Below, piece after piece: positions 26,430 to 36,167 of a stretch of 64,000 nt of DNA. The stretch comes from Bacillota bacterium (GTDB lineage: Bacteria > Bacillota > Clostridia > Lachnospirales > Lachnospiraceae): contig JAMPHT010000008.1 in NCBI GenBank assembly GCA_023663285.1, positions 1 through 64,000 of the forward strand. The letters run 5' to 3'. The position numbers were made by a program, and so were the translations under genes. A model generated the notes under the pieces. That model ran no database searches. It was given only the letters and a program-made list of their open reading frames with translations, and was not told the DNA's origin. The stretch's first letter is position 1. The number at the start of each line of letters is the position of its first letter.

Positions 26430-26436
26430 GGTACCG
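26411..26436. repeat. attR of the recombinase element
   Basis: Element arm GAATCAGTGATGGTT (26411-26425) plus the shared core GGTACCG (26430-26436). Its arm pairs with the attL arm in 14 of 16 positions when the ends are joined, forming the inverted repeat expected of a serine-integrase attP. Confidence 0.8.
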
Positions 26437-27013
26437 CAACCAGGGCTATGACTTTACCATTACCTCCTCCACCGCCTATGACCAGAAATGGATATACGGC
26501 AGGAACATCTACGAAAATATCGACTATCTGGTGGATACCATTTTTGCCAACTACCTGTCCAGGCCCGGCGTGCGGCAGCCCATATTCACCTCCTACTGCG
26601 ACGGCAACAGGGTGACCTGCAACGGCCTGAGCCAGTGGGGGTCCAAATATCTGGGAGACCAGGGCTATTCCGCCATCGAGATCATCCGTTACTACTACGG
26701 CAACGATATGTATATCAACACGGCGGAGATCATTTCCGGCGTGCCCTCCTCCTGGCCCGGCTATGCTCTGAACATCGGGGCTTCCGGCGATAAGGTGCGC
26801 CAGCTTCAGACCCAGTTAAACCGCATTGCCCGCAACTATCCCGCCATCCCCACCATTGCGGCGGACGGCATCTACGGCCCCAGGACCGCCGAGGCGGTCC
26901 GAATTTTCCAGGGCATTTTCAATCTGCCTCAGACAGGCGTGACGGACTATGCCACCTGGTATGAGATCTCGGAGATCTATGTGGGAGTGTCCAGGATATC
27001 GGAGCCGGGCTGA
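26430..27013 (+). CDS. SpoIID/LytB-peptidoglycan-binding protein, 3' part (gene split by mobile element)
   Basis: Continues the protein broken at 23620, beginning with YRNQGYDFTITSS. It contains the second half of the SpoIID domain (GLSQWGSKYLGDQGYSAIEI, matching the conserved 'G.SQ.G....GYs..eIL.yYY' ending) and a C-terminal PG_binding_1 domain (LNIGASGDKVRQLQTQLN, AADGIYGPRTAEAVRIFQ). There is no ribosome site for separate translation, so the domain is probably made only after excision. A hairpin terminator follows the stop codon. Confidence 0.8.
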
Positions 27014-27021
27014 AAGTCAAT

Positions 27022-27056
27022 GGGACTGCACACTATTACAACCAGCGTGCAGTCCC
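27022..27056. terminator. hairpin between convergent genes
   Basis: GGGACTGCAC (27022-27031) pairs perfectly with GTGCAGTCCC (27047-27056). It sits just after the peptidoglycan-binding gene and just before the end of the convergent pyruvyl-transferase gene, so it may serve both directions. The T-run is short. Confidence 0.6.
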
Positions 27057-27062
27057 TCATAT

Positions 27063-28088
27063 TCATTTCCCATTTTGGGGAATGTTGTTCTTTGTCAAAA
27101 ACTCCCTGTACTTTAAATATTTCTGCTCATAACCTTTGTTAAACGCTTTGTAGTCTGCCAGTTCATAATAATATTCTATTGGCTTTGTATCGTCAAAGTC
27201 ACAAGGCCTGATAAACGGCAGTTCAAAATATCGGAGCATCTCTTCCGTTCTGCTGTCTATGGCAAAAAACAGCGCTGGAATCCTATCCCATAATGCCACT
27301 ACATTTCCGTGAAAGCGAAACCCCATCGAAAACTGGAAAGCTGTTAAATATTTTTTCCATTCGTCTACATCAAAGTATATTTTTTTCTTACTGTTGATCC
27401 ATTTTGACACATAATTATAATAGTTCCTATCCACCGCATTATCCGGAGTAAATTCATACTGAGTCTGTTCGACAAAATCATATCCTCTGTTTGCACAGTA
27501 TGTCAGAAAATGCTTTTCTTCTCTCGAAAGCAGCCCATAAAATGTTCTAAAGTTGACGCTTACTCTGTTTATTTTATCCACTTTTTTTTCTATCTTAAAA
27601 CTCGTAGTACCTGCATAATATAATGAGGGACAGCCTATTATCTCAATATTTTTGATGCCATGCCGGCTTAATATCTCTGCCGTATATTCTCCTCTCACTC
27701 CTATGACGGCACGCTCCTGTATCGCAGAAAGTGTCCTTTGCACAGAGCTGTTCAACTTAAAGTCCGTATCAAAACTTTTTGCCTGCAATCCCGCACTTAT
27801 AGGCACAAAGGCTATATCCTTAAATCTCCGCACCCTGTCATACAGATAATCGAAATTACTGCTCTCATTTATCCATATGAGATCTGTCACCACAACAGGT
27901 AGGCCCACGTATTTTTCCTGTGCGGCACAATATTCCTCATAGGTCATCTTCTCTAAGAGCAAATTGCGTAAAAGTGCTTCTCTGAAAACCTGATTTCCAG
28001 AATTTAAGCCAACCGATTCAAAGGAACTGCTCAACGTACTGTAATCATGATGTCTTTCCAGTAAAACTGCACCAATAGCTTTATTCAT
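27063..28088 (-). CDS. polysaccharide pyruvyl transferase family protein
   Basis: A 341-residue protein. The N-terminal half has a Rossmann-like pattern with 'SGLQAKSFD' and 'IGVRGEYTAEIL.RHGI.NIEIIGCPSL', and the second half has the characteristic GFRFHGNVVAL, both typical of PF04230 (CsaB/WcaK type), which moves a pyruvyl ketal onto a surface-polysaccharide sugar or makes related modifications. It overlaps the upstream GT2-HAD gene by 4 bp (ATGA). The region is AT-rich compared with the flanks, suggesting transfer. The acceptor sugar is unknown. Confidence 0.85.
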   Translation of the reverse strand: MNKAIGAVLLERHHDYSTLSSSFESVGLNSGNQVFREALLRNLLLEKMTYEEYCAAQEKYVGLPVVVTDLIWINESSNFDYLYDRVRRFKDIAFVPISAGLQAKSFDTDFKLNSSVQRTLSAIQERAVIGVRGEYTAEILSRHGIKNIEIIGCPSLYYAGTTSFKIEKKVDKINRVSVNFRTFYGLLSREEKHFLTYCANRGYDFVEQTQYEFTPDNAVDRNYYNYVSKWINSKKKIYFDVDEWKKYLTAFQFSMGFRFHGNVVALWDRIPALFFAIDSRTEEMLRYFELPFIRPCDFDDTKPIEYYYELADYKAFNKGYEQKYLKYREFLTKNNIPQNGK

Positions 28089-31000
28089 GTGTTCTCTTCT
28101 CCACTACCTTTTTTGAGATGCTCTGAAAGTCTTTTTTTGAAAAAACTTTTATCAACACAAAACCAATATAATCCTTTTACGATCAAGTTCCGCTTATGTA
28201 CATTTTTTAGATAGACCTCATAGTTCAGATCCTGACCTGCATAAACTGCTTGCTCCTGCGCAGTCTGGACTTTATTTGTTTTTTGATCGTCACGCTGCCA
28301 ATCCCACTGTTCATTCAGTGGCTTCTGCTTTATACCCCCGAAAAATTCGTCCTCTATCATACAGCAGTCAAAAATATTTTCGTCAAACCTTTTGGGCATA
28401 ACAAGAAAGTTTTCGTACAGGACGCTTGCATCCATGGGCTGAAATTTGATAATATCTCTTCTTTTTCCAAAGAATTTCAAAAACTCTTCTGTAAATTTAC
28501 ACGCTCCCCGGTTGATCTCATTCACAACATAATCGCCAATATAGTCCTTCATCTTGTCCTCAAAAAGCGGAATGACTCCATTTTCGTTTTCCGAATAGCC
28601 CACACAGGATGGATTTCGGTCTGAAAATATATATTCGTTTATGATTCCTTCCATACTTGGTACAAAATTATAGTAGGATCGAATATCAAGCGACTTCTTC
28701 TCGATTCGCCTGAGCGCATCATACCCAGCGATATTCACATAGGCTCCCGCCACATTTTCCCCAATTGCCTCTACCACATATTGATGAAGCCTACCGCTAT
28801 AGCCCAAATCAAAAATCAAATCGTTTTTACCGATATTTCCCGCCAAATATTTCCTGCATAGTTCAAAGCTTATTTTGGCTTTCTTTTCCGAAAACTGCTG
28901 TGCTTTGAGTACTTTAATAAATACTGCAAACTCGTCCTCGTTCTGAAATCTTTTTCCCAGCAGGAATCCTGCTGCTTTGTATTCTGCCGCCAATTCCTCC
29001 GTCAGTGGCTTCAGAACAAAGTTATATCTGTCGATTATTGTCTGCGGGGTGTTCGCGGAAAACACACAGCTTGCTAAGATCCTGTCAACAAAATTTGCCT
29101 CACATATCTCTACAGGGATCAGCGCCTTTCTACTTATATATAAATAATTACTTTTTGCATCAGTTCCTGCAGCACTTTTGTTTATCAGGTCAAAAATTCT
29201 TTTGAGATAAAAGCCGTCTCTGGCCGCAAAATGCACTTTTTCATAATCGGCATATCTAACCTGTTCCAAAAGCCACATGGCAATTCCGTACATATGCATC
29301 CCTACCGGAACGCATCCAAGAAAATATGGATCACCGTTATAATCTGAATCTGCGTTAAAGGAAACAAACGGATTATCAAACATGGTATTGGCTGCAACCG
29401 CAAACAGGCATCTGACAGCCAGACTGTCAAAATATCTGGAATAATCAACAATGCTGCCGCTGTTTCCGATAGCTGCTCCGATTCCATTTCCGGTATAAGC
29501 ATCCCCCAAGTAGTTAAATAAAATGTCCTTCGTTTTAGGAAGAAAAAAAGACTTGATCCCCTTATCTGCCGGAATAATCACATCTGACTGCCAGTTATCT
29601 CCAATATGTACCACATTGATGCCTTCAAATCCTGTCTCAGAAAGAAATAAATCGAATAAATGCCCTGTTGACTTTAACAGTCTCTCCTCTGACGATAAAT
29701 ATACTTTGCTATAGCCGGTATAATTATTTTGATGAAGGACATTTTCTATATCGGCCATTTCAAGATACATATCTGAAATGACAAAAATCTCTTTTCCCAA
29801 GGCGCAGGCCAATTCATATAATTCTTCACCTGTTTGCCTTTTAACGGAAAATTCCAGTTCTGTCTCTATTTCCTTTCTCTTCAATCGTTCACACAATGCC
29901 TTATCCACATTGTATCTCTCTTCCATCTCTTCATATATCTCGCCTAATGTCACATCCTCATACTGCGGAAATCTCTTATTTATGCTTCTTCTCACCTGCT
30001 CTTCCGCAAGCCTTCTGTATTTTGTAATAATCTTAGCATCATACGGATAGATATCGATCTCTGAAAGAGCAATTTCATATACATCCTCCGGGTATAATAC
30101 CGGACGCATGATCAATGTATCGAACAAATCAAACGATACTGCTATGCATTCCTGTGAAGCAACTGCCCTCTTTATTTCCTCCAGTGCGCAGTTCCATTCC
30201 GTCTTTTTCTGCTCGAAATATCCATCTTCCGCTCTTGCATACTCATACTCCTTCTTTTCAAAGGCATCCAGAAATTTATCTCTAAGTTTTAAGGCTTCTG
30301 CATCGTTTCTGTAATTTGTTTCAAAGATTGGACTCCAAAATCTAAAATATCTGTCACGCCATTCTTCATAGAAACACTTATATTCATCAAAAATGCCCTG
30401 CTTCTCCATAAAGCATTTGACACTTTGAAAAACATAGATCAGATCCTCTATATTCTTTTTATATTTGTCACCGGAATCACCACTCAATGTAGCGGAATCC
30501 GAATTGCGATAATATAAATATCCATCATGATTTGAAAAAGACATTCTCTGTGCGTAAAAAAATAGAATACAGGAAAACAGGATATCCTCCGTCATTACCA
30601 GATGTCGGCTATCTTCCCTTAAGTCCCTCCATGCCCTTTCCCACAAAGTACGTGAATATAGCTTATTCCAAACAGTATGTATAGAAAAGTCAAGTCCGCA
30701 GTCTTTCATAAAAAAATCAATGATTTCTTTCTCTTCAAGCATTTGTCGCGTACATAAGGAATAATTACTGTTGAAAACATACTTCCAATTGTTTTCATCC
30801 ATGCATATCGTTCTACCCATAACAATATCCGAATGATTCTTTTCCGCGTTCATGACCAATATTCTGATCCAGTCAATCGTAATCGTATCATCTGCATCTA
30901 CAAATGCAATATACTTCGAGTTTGACATACTGACCCCCGTCAGTCTTGCCTGATACAGACCCCTGTTTTGATCATGCCTTATAACTGCAATACGTCTGTC

Positions 31001-31189
31001 CTTTTCTTTTAGTTCTTTGAGAAACGCTTCATAAGCCTCTTCGTTTCCGTCATCCACTAATATTATATCGATATTTTGATAAGTTTGAGCAACGATGCTC
31101 TCAACACAGTGTTCAATAAGCTCTCTTTTTACATTATATACAGGAACTATAACCGCTACTTTCGGACAATTGTTCATAATTCGTTTCAA
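28085..31189 (-). CDS. glycosyltransferase family 2 fused to a HAD-like domain
   Basis: A 1034-residue multidomain protein. Residues 9-250 are a GT-A glycosyltransferase 2 (VAVIVPVYNV, DIILVDDGN, and the metal-binding DADD at 98-101). Residues 348-565 are a HAD-like domain with motif I VSFDLFDTL (Asp354), motif II FVISDMY and motif IV IGDNWQSD. The last 450 residues are a conserved helical domain seen attached to such HAD domains in polysaccharide clusters. The likely start is TTG at 31189, because GGAG is 5 nt upstream; ATG at 31177 is too far. It probably builds a surface glycan together with the pyruvyl transferase that follows. The HAD domain's substrate is unknown. Confidence 0.82.
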   Translation of the reverse strand: MKRIMNNCPKVAVIVPVYNVKRELIEHCVESIVAQTYQNIDIILVDDGNEEAYEAFLKELKEKDRRIAVIRHDQNRGLYQARLTGVSMSNSKYIAFVDADDTITIDWIRILVMNAEKNHSDIVMGRTICMDENNWKYVFNSNYSLCTRQMLEEKEIIDFFMKDCGLDFSIHTVWNKLYSRTLWERAWRDLREDSRHLVMTEDILFSCILFFYAQRMSFSNHDGYLYYRNSDSATLSGDSGDKYKKNIEDLIYVFQSVKCFMEKQGIFDEYKCFYEEWRDRYFRFWSPIFETNYRNDAEALKLRDKFLDAFEKKEYEYARAEDGYFEQKKTEWNCALEEIKRAVASQECIAVSFDLFDTLIMRPVLYPEDVYEIALSEIDIYPYDAKIITKYRRLAEEQVRRSINKRFPQYEDVTLGEIYEEMEERYNVDKALCERLKRKEIETELEFSVKRQTGEELYELACALGKEIFVISDMYLEMADIENVLHQNNYTGYSKVYLSSEERLLKSTGHLFDLFLSETGFEGINVVHIGDNWQSDVIIPADKGIKSFFLPKTKDILFNYLGDAYTGNGIGAAIGNSGSIVDYSRYFDSLAVRCLFAVAANTMFDNPFVSFNADSDYNGDPYFLGCVPVGMHMYGIAMWLLEQVRYADYEKVHFAARDGFYLKRIFDLINKSAAGTDAKSNYLYISRKALIPVEICEANFVDRILASCVFSANTPQTIIDRYNFVLKPLTEELAAEYKAAGFLLGKRFQNEDEFAVFIKVLKAQQFSEKKAKISFELCRKYLAGNIGKNDLIFDLGYSGRLHQYVVEAIGENVAGAYVNIAGYDALRRIEKKSLDIRSYYNFVPSMEGIINEYIFSDRNPSCVGYSENENGVIPLFEDKMKDYIGDYVVNEINRGACKFTEEFLKFFGKRRDIIKFQPMDASVLYENFLVMPKRFDENIFDCCMIEDEFFGGIKQKPLNEQWDWQRDDQKTNKVQTAQEQAVYAGQDLNYEVYLKNVHKRNLIVKGLYWFCVDKSFFKKRLSEHLKKGSGEENT

Positions 31190-31231
31190 CTTCTCTCCTC
31201 TGAAATTCCCTACACTGCTTGTTTCCTCAAA

Positions 31232-31429
31232 TCACCCGTTTTCAAACAATTCTTCTACAGGCAATTCTTCCTCCAGATATTCTTTTATGAGAATGGCTTC
31301 ATCTAAAGTAAACTTAGACTTTCCTGATATTTTTGAGAGAATTTTTCCATAGCTTACATTTATGCCTTCTGCAAGCTGTTTTTTGCTAATACCCTTATAT
31401 GCAAGCCTTGATTCCAATAATTTGTACAT
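31232..31429 (-). CDS. small XRE-type helix-turn-helix protein
   Basis: A 65-residue protein almost entirely made of a helix-turn-helix: MYKLLESRLAYKGISKKQLA, then INVSYGKILSKISGKSKFT, ending with an acidic tail. It begins at the ATG at 31429 behind AAAGGAAG; an upstream in-frame extension has no supporting ribosome site. It is divergent from another XRE-type gene 200 bp away, a usual arrangement for regulators of mobile or accessory DNA. It resembles the Cro/phage type. Confidence 0.75.
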   Translation of the reverse strand: MYKLLESRLAYKGISKKQLAEGINVSYGKILSKISGKSKFTLDEAILIKEYLEEELPVEELFENG

Positions 31430-31631
31430 TTTATCTCTTCCTTTAGTAATTATTCCCTCTTGCAAAACGGTTTGTCGTTTCTATTGTATAATTTTAACAC
31501 GGTTTGCTGTGTTTTTCAATATTATTTTAAAATGCAACACGACATAGTATTTTTCAGCATTGCTTTCTTATTATCAAAATGCTATTATAGTACATAGGAT
31601 TTTCCTCACTGCTTAAGGGAGCGCGATTATT

Positions 31632-31970
31632 TTGACAAGAGAACAATATTTGAAAAATCTCATTAAGAAAAATGGCTTTACGATAAAAGATTATGCTAAA
31701 AAGATAGATATGCCTTATTCAACTTTACTGACTATGTTAAATGAAGAAAAAATTGGCAATGCAGCAGTAGATAGCGTAATAAGAATATGCCAGGGGCTAA
31801 ATATCACCATACAGGATTTACAATCTGTACAAAATCCTAATAACTCTCCGCCTCATCATCTAATATTATCCCAACACGAAAAACTGTTGATCAGCAATTA
31901 TCGCAAGAAGAAAAATTTGCAAAAAGCAATTGATATATTATTGCTTTCAGATGCAAATGACGCCACATAA
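31632..31970 (+). CDS. XRE family transcriptional regulator
   Basis: A 112-residue protein, TTG-initiated at 31632 with AGGGAG 10 nt upstream. Residues 1-65 form a helix-turn-helix (FTIKDYAKKIDMPYSTLLTM, then VIRICQGLNITIQDL), and the C-terminal 45 residues form a helical tail (LSQHEKLLISNYRKKKNLQKA) as in SinR-like regulators that dimerise. It is AT-rich and followed directly by a strong bidirectional terminator. Confidence 0.8.
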   Translation: MTREQYLKNLIKKNGFTIKDYAKKIDMPYSTLLTMLNEEKIGNAAVDSVIRICQGLNITIQDLQSVQNPNNSPPHHLILSQHEKLLISNYRKKKNLQKAIDILLLSDANDAT

Positions 31971-32012
31971 ATTGCCGCTTTCACGATTATTAAACCGTAA
32001 AAGCGGCAATTT
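31969..32012. terminator. bidirectional rho-independent terminator
   Basis: AAATTGCCGCTTT (31969-31981) pairs perfectly with AAAGCGGCAATTT (32000-32012), 13 bp, with an 18-nt loop. The A/T ends serve as U-tracts in both directions, between the XRE gene and the convergent chemoreceptor gene. Confidence 0.85.
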
Positions 32013-32036
32013 GATTTCATCATAGCTATGCTTTGC

Positions 32037-33782
32037 TTACACCTTCTTGAATCTCTCCACCTCGTCAGACAGCATCTGGGAGATATTTTTACTGTTCTCC
32101 GTCTCAGACTGGATCTGGTTGATGGCTTCCACCAGGCTGACCGCGTTGTCCGCCACGCTGGTCACTCCCTTTGCGCTCTCGTCGACCGCAAGGGAAATAT
32201 CGCTGATTCCGGTATTCATAGCCTGCATGGTCTCCTCGATCTCGCCCGCATTGCTTGCAAACTCATTCAAGATCTCATTGACGCTCTCCGCATCCTGTTG
32301 ATACTGATCTACCACCTCCACAAAGGTGTCATAGTCCTTCATGACCTTGGTATCGATAAACTTCAGCATTGCCTCGGCATTGGCTGCAAGCCGCTCCACA
32401 GCCTCGGTGACCGTGGCGCTGATGCTCTGGATATTGCTTGCGGTAGATGCGCTGCTGTCCGCCAGGCCTCTGATCTCATCCGCCACCACAGCAAAGCCTC
32501 TGCCAGCGTCTCCCGCTCTCGCCGCCTCGATAGAGGCGTTCAGGGACAGCAGGTTGGTCTGGCTGGAGATCCCCAGAATATCCTGGGTCAGTTCGTTGAT
32601 CTTCTCCACGCTGCGGCTGTCCGCCAGAGCCGCATTCAAGGTCTCTCTGATGCGCTCCACATTCTCCGCCGTCTCTTCCTTGCTCTCCAGGGTCTCCTTG
32701 TGCATTTCGTCCGCACGGTTCGTAATATCACGCACCAGCCGCACGCCGTCCTGCACGTAATTGTTCATCTGCTGGATCTCTGTCATGACCGCATCGCTGC
32801 CTGAGACGATCTGCCCCAGAGTAGCGGAGATCTCCTCCATGCTTGCCGCCATCTCCTCCATTGCCGCAGACACGCTGCCCGCGTTCTCATTGGAGGTTCC
32901 CACCTCATTATTGATCTTGACAGCTGAGTTTTTAAGATTCTCCGACTCCGTTTTCAGCTTGCGCATGATGAGCTGCAGCTGCTCGATAAAGTTGTTGACT
33001 CCCACCGCCATCTGGCCGATCTCATCCCCGGAGATGATTGCGATACGTTCCGTCAGGTCGCCCTCGTCGTTTTCGATCTTCCGCACGATGTCATCCACCT
33101 GCTTCCGGGACTTCTTCGCAGGACCTGCCACCGTTTTCGCCACGATCAGTATCCCCGCCAGGGAGCAGGCTATGATCAAGCCGCACATCACCATATCAAA
33201 GGCACGAGTGCCGGAAGTTTTTATTGTGGTCCGCTCCATGATGTAGCGGCAGTATGTATCCATCTCCCCGGCAAACTCGTCCTTCTTCTCCATCATGTCA
33301 TTGATATAGCCGGTGAGCTGTGCCGCTTCCTCGGTAAAGGTAGCCCGGTCAAATGCCTCCACTGCCGCAATCAGCCGCTCCGCGCAGACCACCAGTTCGG
33401 AGACCGACAACAGATAGGTGTTAGCTGCCGCTGTCAGGGTCTCATCCCCTGTGCCTTCCGCAAGGTTACGCACCTCCGCACCGTAGGTCTGTACCTCTTC
33501 CGTAGCTTTTTTCAGGCTGGAACGATAGAACTCGGAGGCTTCTCCCGTCTGCTCATAGTGGAGCAGGGAGGAATACATCTGCATCTTCTGGACAGACGCC
33601 TCCAGCTGTCCGCTGGCACGTTCCATTCCAAGGCAGTTTTCCCCAATCACCCCATTATAATTTCCGATGATCCCCAGCGCACTGATATCACTTATGACCG
33701 TAAACACGATAACGACCGCCATTATCGCCATAGTGCTGAAAACCTTTACGCCAATGCTGCTCTTTTTTACTTTTTTTGCCAT
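32037..33782 (-). CDS. methyl-accepting chemotaxis protein
   Basis: A 581-residue receptor. A first membrane segment spans about residues 12-36; a helical ligand-binding part follows (4HB type); a second membrane segment lies near residue 200 ([20 protein letters not shown]), then a HAMP linker, and a long cytoplasmic coiled coil whose tip carries the invariant signalling hairpin ([20 protein letters not shown], then [15 protein letters not shown]). It would signal to a CheA/CheW complex; no other chemotaxis gene is in the window. The ATG follows GGGAG. The ligand is unknown. Confidence 0.93.
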   Translation of the reverse strand: MAKKVKKSSIGVKVFSTMAIMAVVIVFTVISDISALGIIGNYNGVIGENCLGMERASGQLEASVQKMQMYSSLLHYEQTGEASEFYRSSLKKATEEVQTYGAEVRNLAEGTGDETLTAAANTYLLSVSELVVCAERLIAAVEAFDRATFTEEAAQLTGYINDMMEKKDEFAGEMDTYCRYIMERTTIKTSGTRAFDMVMCGLIIACSLAGILIVAKTVAGPAKKSRKQVDDIVRKIENDEGDLTERIAIISGDEIGQMAVGVNNFIEQLQLIMRKLKTESENLKNSAVKINNEVGTSNENAGSVSAAMEEMAASMEEISATLGQIVSGSDAVMTEIQQMNNYVQDGVRLVRDITNRADEMHKETLESKEETAENVERIRETLNAALADSRSVEKINELTQDILGISSQTNLLSLNASIEAARAGDAGRGFAVVADEIRGLADSSASTASNIQSISATVTEAVERLAANAEAMLKFIDTKVMKDYDTFVEVVDQYQQDAESVNEILNEFASNAGEIEETMQAMNTGISDISLAVDESAKGVTSVADNAVSLVEAINQIQSETENSKNISQMLSDEVERFKKV

Positions 33783-33881
33783 ATGATCTCCCCTCTTTTT
33801 TCAGCCGGGTCGTCAAATTTCACGAAGCCAAACGCCCTATAGGTTAAATTATACAACTATTTTCAGGAAAAGGATAGTATT

Positions 33882-36167
33882 TTATTTACTTTTCTGAAGT
33901 TTTTTTGATTGCCTCCTTTTAAAGCCGAATACCGCCAGACCCGCCAGCGTAAGCAGACTGGCCGCTTCCGCCATCCGCCAGTACAGGGGACTTACAAATT
34001 TTACCTCTATCTTTCCGGAGAAAAAAGCCGGCAGGATCACCCTGAGTTGGTTATTCTGGTTATAGGTGATGTCCAGCCGCTCACCGGAATCCACGACATA
34101 CGCCTGATAACCCTTATACAGCAGCAGGGGCATATCCACATAGCCCTGCTTGGATCCGCTGTTGATACAGCGGGCTGTAATATGGAGGTTCTCCTTGACA
34201 TAAGAGCTGATCGATACAGCATCCGAAGGGCGAGGCCTGTCAAAGGTCAGCAGCGTATCATCCGTGCCCTGGATCACATATTCCGCGCCGGATATATAGC
34301 CAAAGCCGATTGCCTCCTCCGTATATACCTTAGGACGTTCAATGGTTTTATTTGCACCCTCCAGCAGATAACAGGCAGAAACCACTGACAAAAGCATGAT
34401 CCCTATCACAACATGATTTCCCATCTTTCCCAAGTAATGCTTTCTCTCTTTGAAGCAATAGCCCATGACCGTCACAAGCAGGCAGGTTCCCCAGCCCAGG
34501 AACCGATAAGGGACCTGCAGGCTGCTGATAAGTGATGCGGGTAGGGAGCCAAGCGCCTGGAGCCTGTCCCAGGGAAAGACCTGGAGACTGAACAACAGCA
34601 GAATCCCTGACAGAACCGCAGAAACCTTCACAAACCGAGTCAGGGGGCTTTTATCCTTCAGCCTGCCGCTAAACCATAAAATCAGGAAAAGCACCAGCCC
34701 TGCCGTTAGGATCACACTGCAGCCGTAGGGGTCGCTGTTTGTCATGCCAGCACCCGATAATGCAGAATTCTCCGGCATCTTGTAAAACAACCCCAGAAGC
34801 TGCCCCAAAAATAGGCCCCGCTCCTGTATGGTCCTTCCTGACACATACTTTATATGCACATCCTGAGTCAGATAATAGTCCACAAAGGGCACCAGATACC
34901 ACAGGCTCAGCAGCACCGCCCCCCCCGCTCCCTTCAGCAGCGTAAGAAAAGCATCCTTCCTAAACACCCGGCGGATATAAGCCAGACAGAAAAGGAAGGT
35001 TACCAGCGCCGTGATCTCACTGGTCAGCACATGGGTCTGAAACAGTCCCGCGTAGCCCAGGGCAATGTGAAGCCAGACTCCGCGCCCAAGCTTCTCCTGC
35101 TCAGACACTGAAAACACCTCATACAGCCCCAGCAGGATCAGGGGAAGAAAAATCTGGGCAGTGCTCTCCCCCAGCACCCCCACCATAATAAATCTGTACA
35201 GCCTGAAGGTGGACAGCGTATACAGTGCGCTGCAGCAGATACCGATCTTATGATCCCGAAATATACGGCTGAAACTGTAATAAGCGACCCATGCGGTGAG
35301 GGCGTTCACCCCAACCGCAAAAATCTGATAGCTTATCCCCAGCGGGAATCCCAAAAGACGGAGCAAAGCCGGAAAGATCAACAGCAGATCACAGTAAAAT
35401 ATCGGGGCTGCATACCCCTGCCCATAGAGCCAGCGGGGCGCAATGCGGACAGGGAACTGTCCTGATGTCACCCCGGCGCTCACCGACTCTATGCGGTGAA
35501 AATGATACCCCAGATCCGCCCCCATGCTGACGCCGTCCAGCAACAGCGGGGTACTTGACAGCAGCACTACCGTCGTCAGGCAGAAAAAGACACTTTTTGC
35601 TCTGACAGATACGCCGTACTGCTTCTGATGAACAGAAAATGCCATGCAGCCGATAATACAGATGCCGCAGAACAAAATGATCGTGAGCAGCATCGTCCAC
35701 AGCCCGTTGGTCTCCACGATTCTCAGCCCGCCAGCCACAAAAGTACTGCCTTCTTCCAGTCTCACAGAGACGGTCAGGGTATCCGTAGATTCAAAGAGCC
35801 AGATAGTATAATCCGTAACGGACAAATTGGAATACAAGACGTCATAGTTCACCAGCAGACCGCCCGGATACACATACCCATCCTCCACCTGGCAAAAAGA
35901 CCGGCCATCTGTATCCGTGGTATAGGATAATTGAATGCGGTATACCCCCGGAGACAGGGAGATATTCTCATAAACAGGAATATTTCCGCCATTTTCTGCA
36001 GAAAAAAGATTTCCCGCCTCTTCGAAGGTATAGATATGATTTGGAAGCAGGATCCGCACAATGCAAAACAACGACAGGACAAGCGTCACCGCTGCCGTAC
36101 AGATGAAGCTTTTGCGGCGCACCAGGCAAAAGAATACTGTTTTCAAACGATGGTTGTTTTCGTTCAT
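33882..36167 (-). CDS. large polytopic membrane protein, probably surface-glycan related (GT-C-like)
   Basis: A 761-residue protein with about 12 membrane segments and an extracellular beta-rich part between the first (residues 15-35) and the second. The segments GADLGYHFHRIES, SGQFPVRIAPRWLYGQGY and LLRLLGFPLG recur in the 39225-41336 gene, so the two are paralogues of a YfhO/PTPS-related membrane family. A membrane glycosyltransferase of GT-C type is likely but not proven. The ATG at 36167 lies after GGGGGAGG and overlaps the previous gene's stop (ATGA), so it is coupled to it; a longer upstream frame is only the shadow of that gene. Confidence 0.75.
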   Translation of the reverse strand: MNENNHRLKTVFFCLVRRKSFICTAAVTLVLSLFCIVRILLPNHIYTFEEAGNLFSAENGGNIPVYENISLSPGVYRIQLSYTTDTDGRSFCQVEDGYVYPGGLLVNYDVLYSNLSVTDYTIWLFESTDTLTVSVRLEEGSTFVAGGLRIVETNGLWTMLLTIILFCGICIIGCMAFSVHQKQYGVSVRAKSVFFCLTTVVLLSSTPLLLDGVSMGADLGYHFHRIESVSAGVTSGQFPVRIAPRWLYGQGYAAPIFYCDLLLIFPALLRLLGFPLGISYQIFAVGVNALTAWVAYYSFSRIFRDHKIGICCSALYTLSTFRLYRFIMVGVLGESTAQIFLPLILLGLYEVFSVSEQEKLGRGVWLHIALGYAGLFQTHVLTSEITALVTFLFCLAYIRRVFRKDAFLTLLKGAGGAVLLSLWYLVPFVDYYLTQDVHIKYVSGRTIQERGLFLGQLLGLFYKMPENSALSGAGMTNSDPYGCSVILTAGLVLFLILWFSGRLKDKSPLTRFVKVSAVLSGILLLFSLQVFPWDRLQALGSLPASLISSLQVPYRFLGWGTCLLVTVMGYCFKERKHYLGKMGNHVVIGIMLLSVVSACYLLEGANKTIERPKVYTEEAIGFGYISGAEYVIQGTDDTLLTFDRPRPSDAVSISSYVKENLHITARCINSGSKQGYVDMPLLLYKGYQAYVVDSGERLDITYNQNNQLRVILPAFFSGKIEVKFVSPLYWRMAEAASLLTLAGLAVFGFKRRQSKKLQKSK

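Larger units (their letters stand above)
23614..26436. mobile_element. 2.8-kb skin-like serine-recombinase element inserted in a SpoIID/LytB-type gene
   Basis: Bounded by GGTACCG at 23614-23620 and 26430-26436. The unit lost on excision is 2816 bp, which joins GAGTGGTACC to GCAACCAGGG in the same frame, restoring EWYRNQGYD. It carries a large serine recombinase, a 58-residue ORF upstream of it, a 76-residue protein and a retropepsin-like protease, and is clearly AT-richer than the host gene. There are no replication, conjugation or phage structural genes. The lay-out equals that of developmentally excised elements of spore formers, but excision itself is inferred. Confidence 0.88.
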
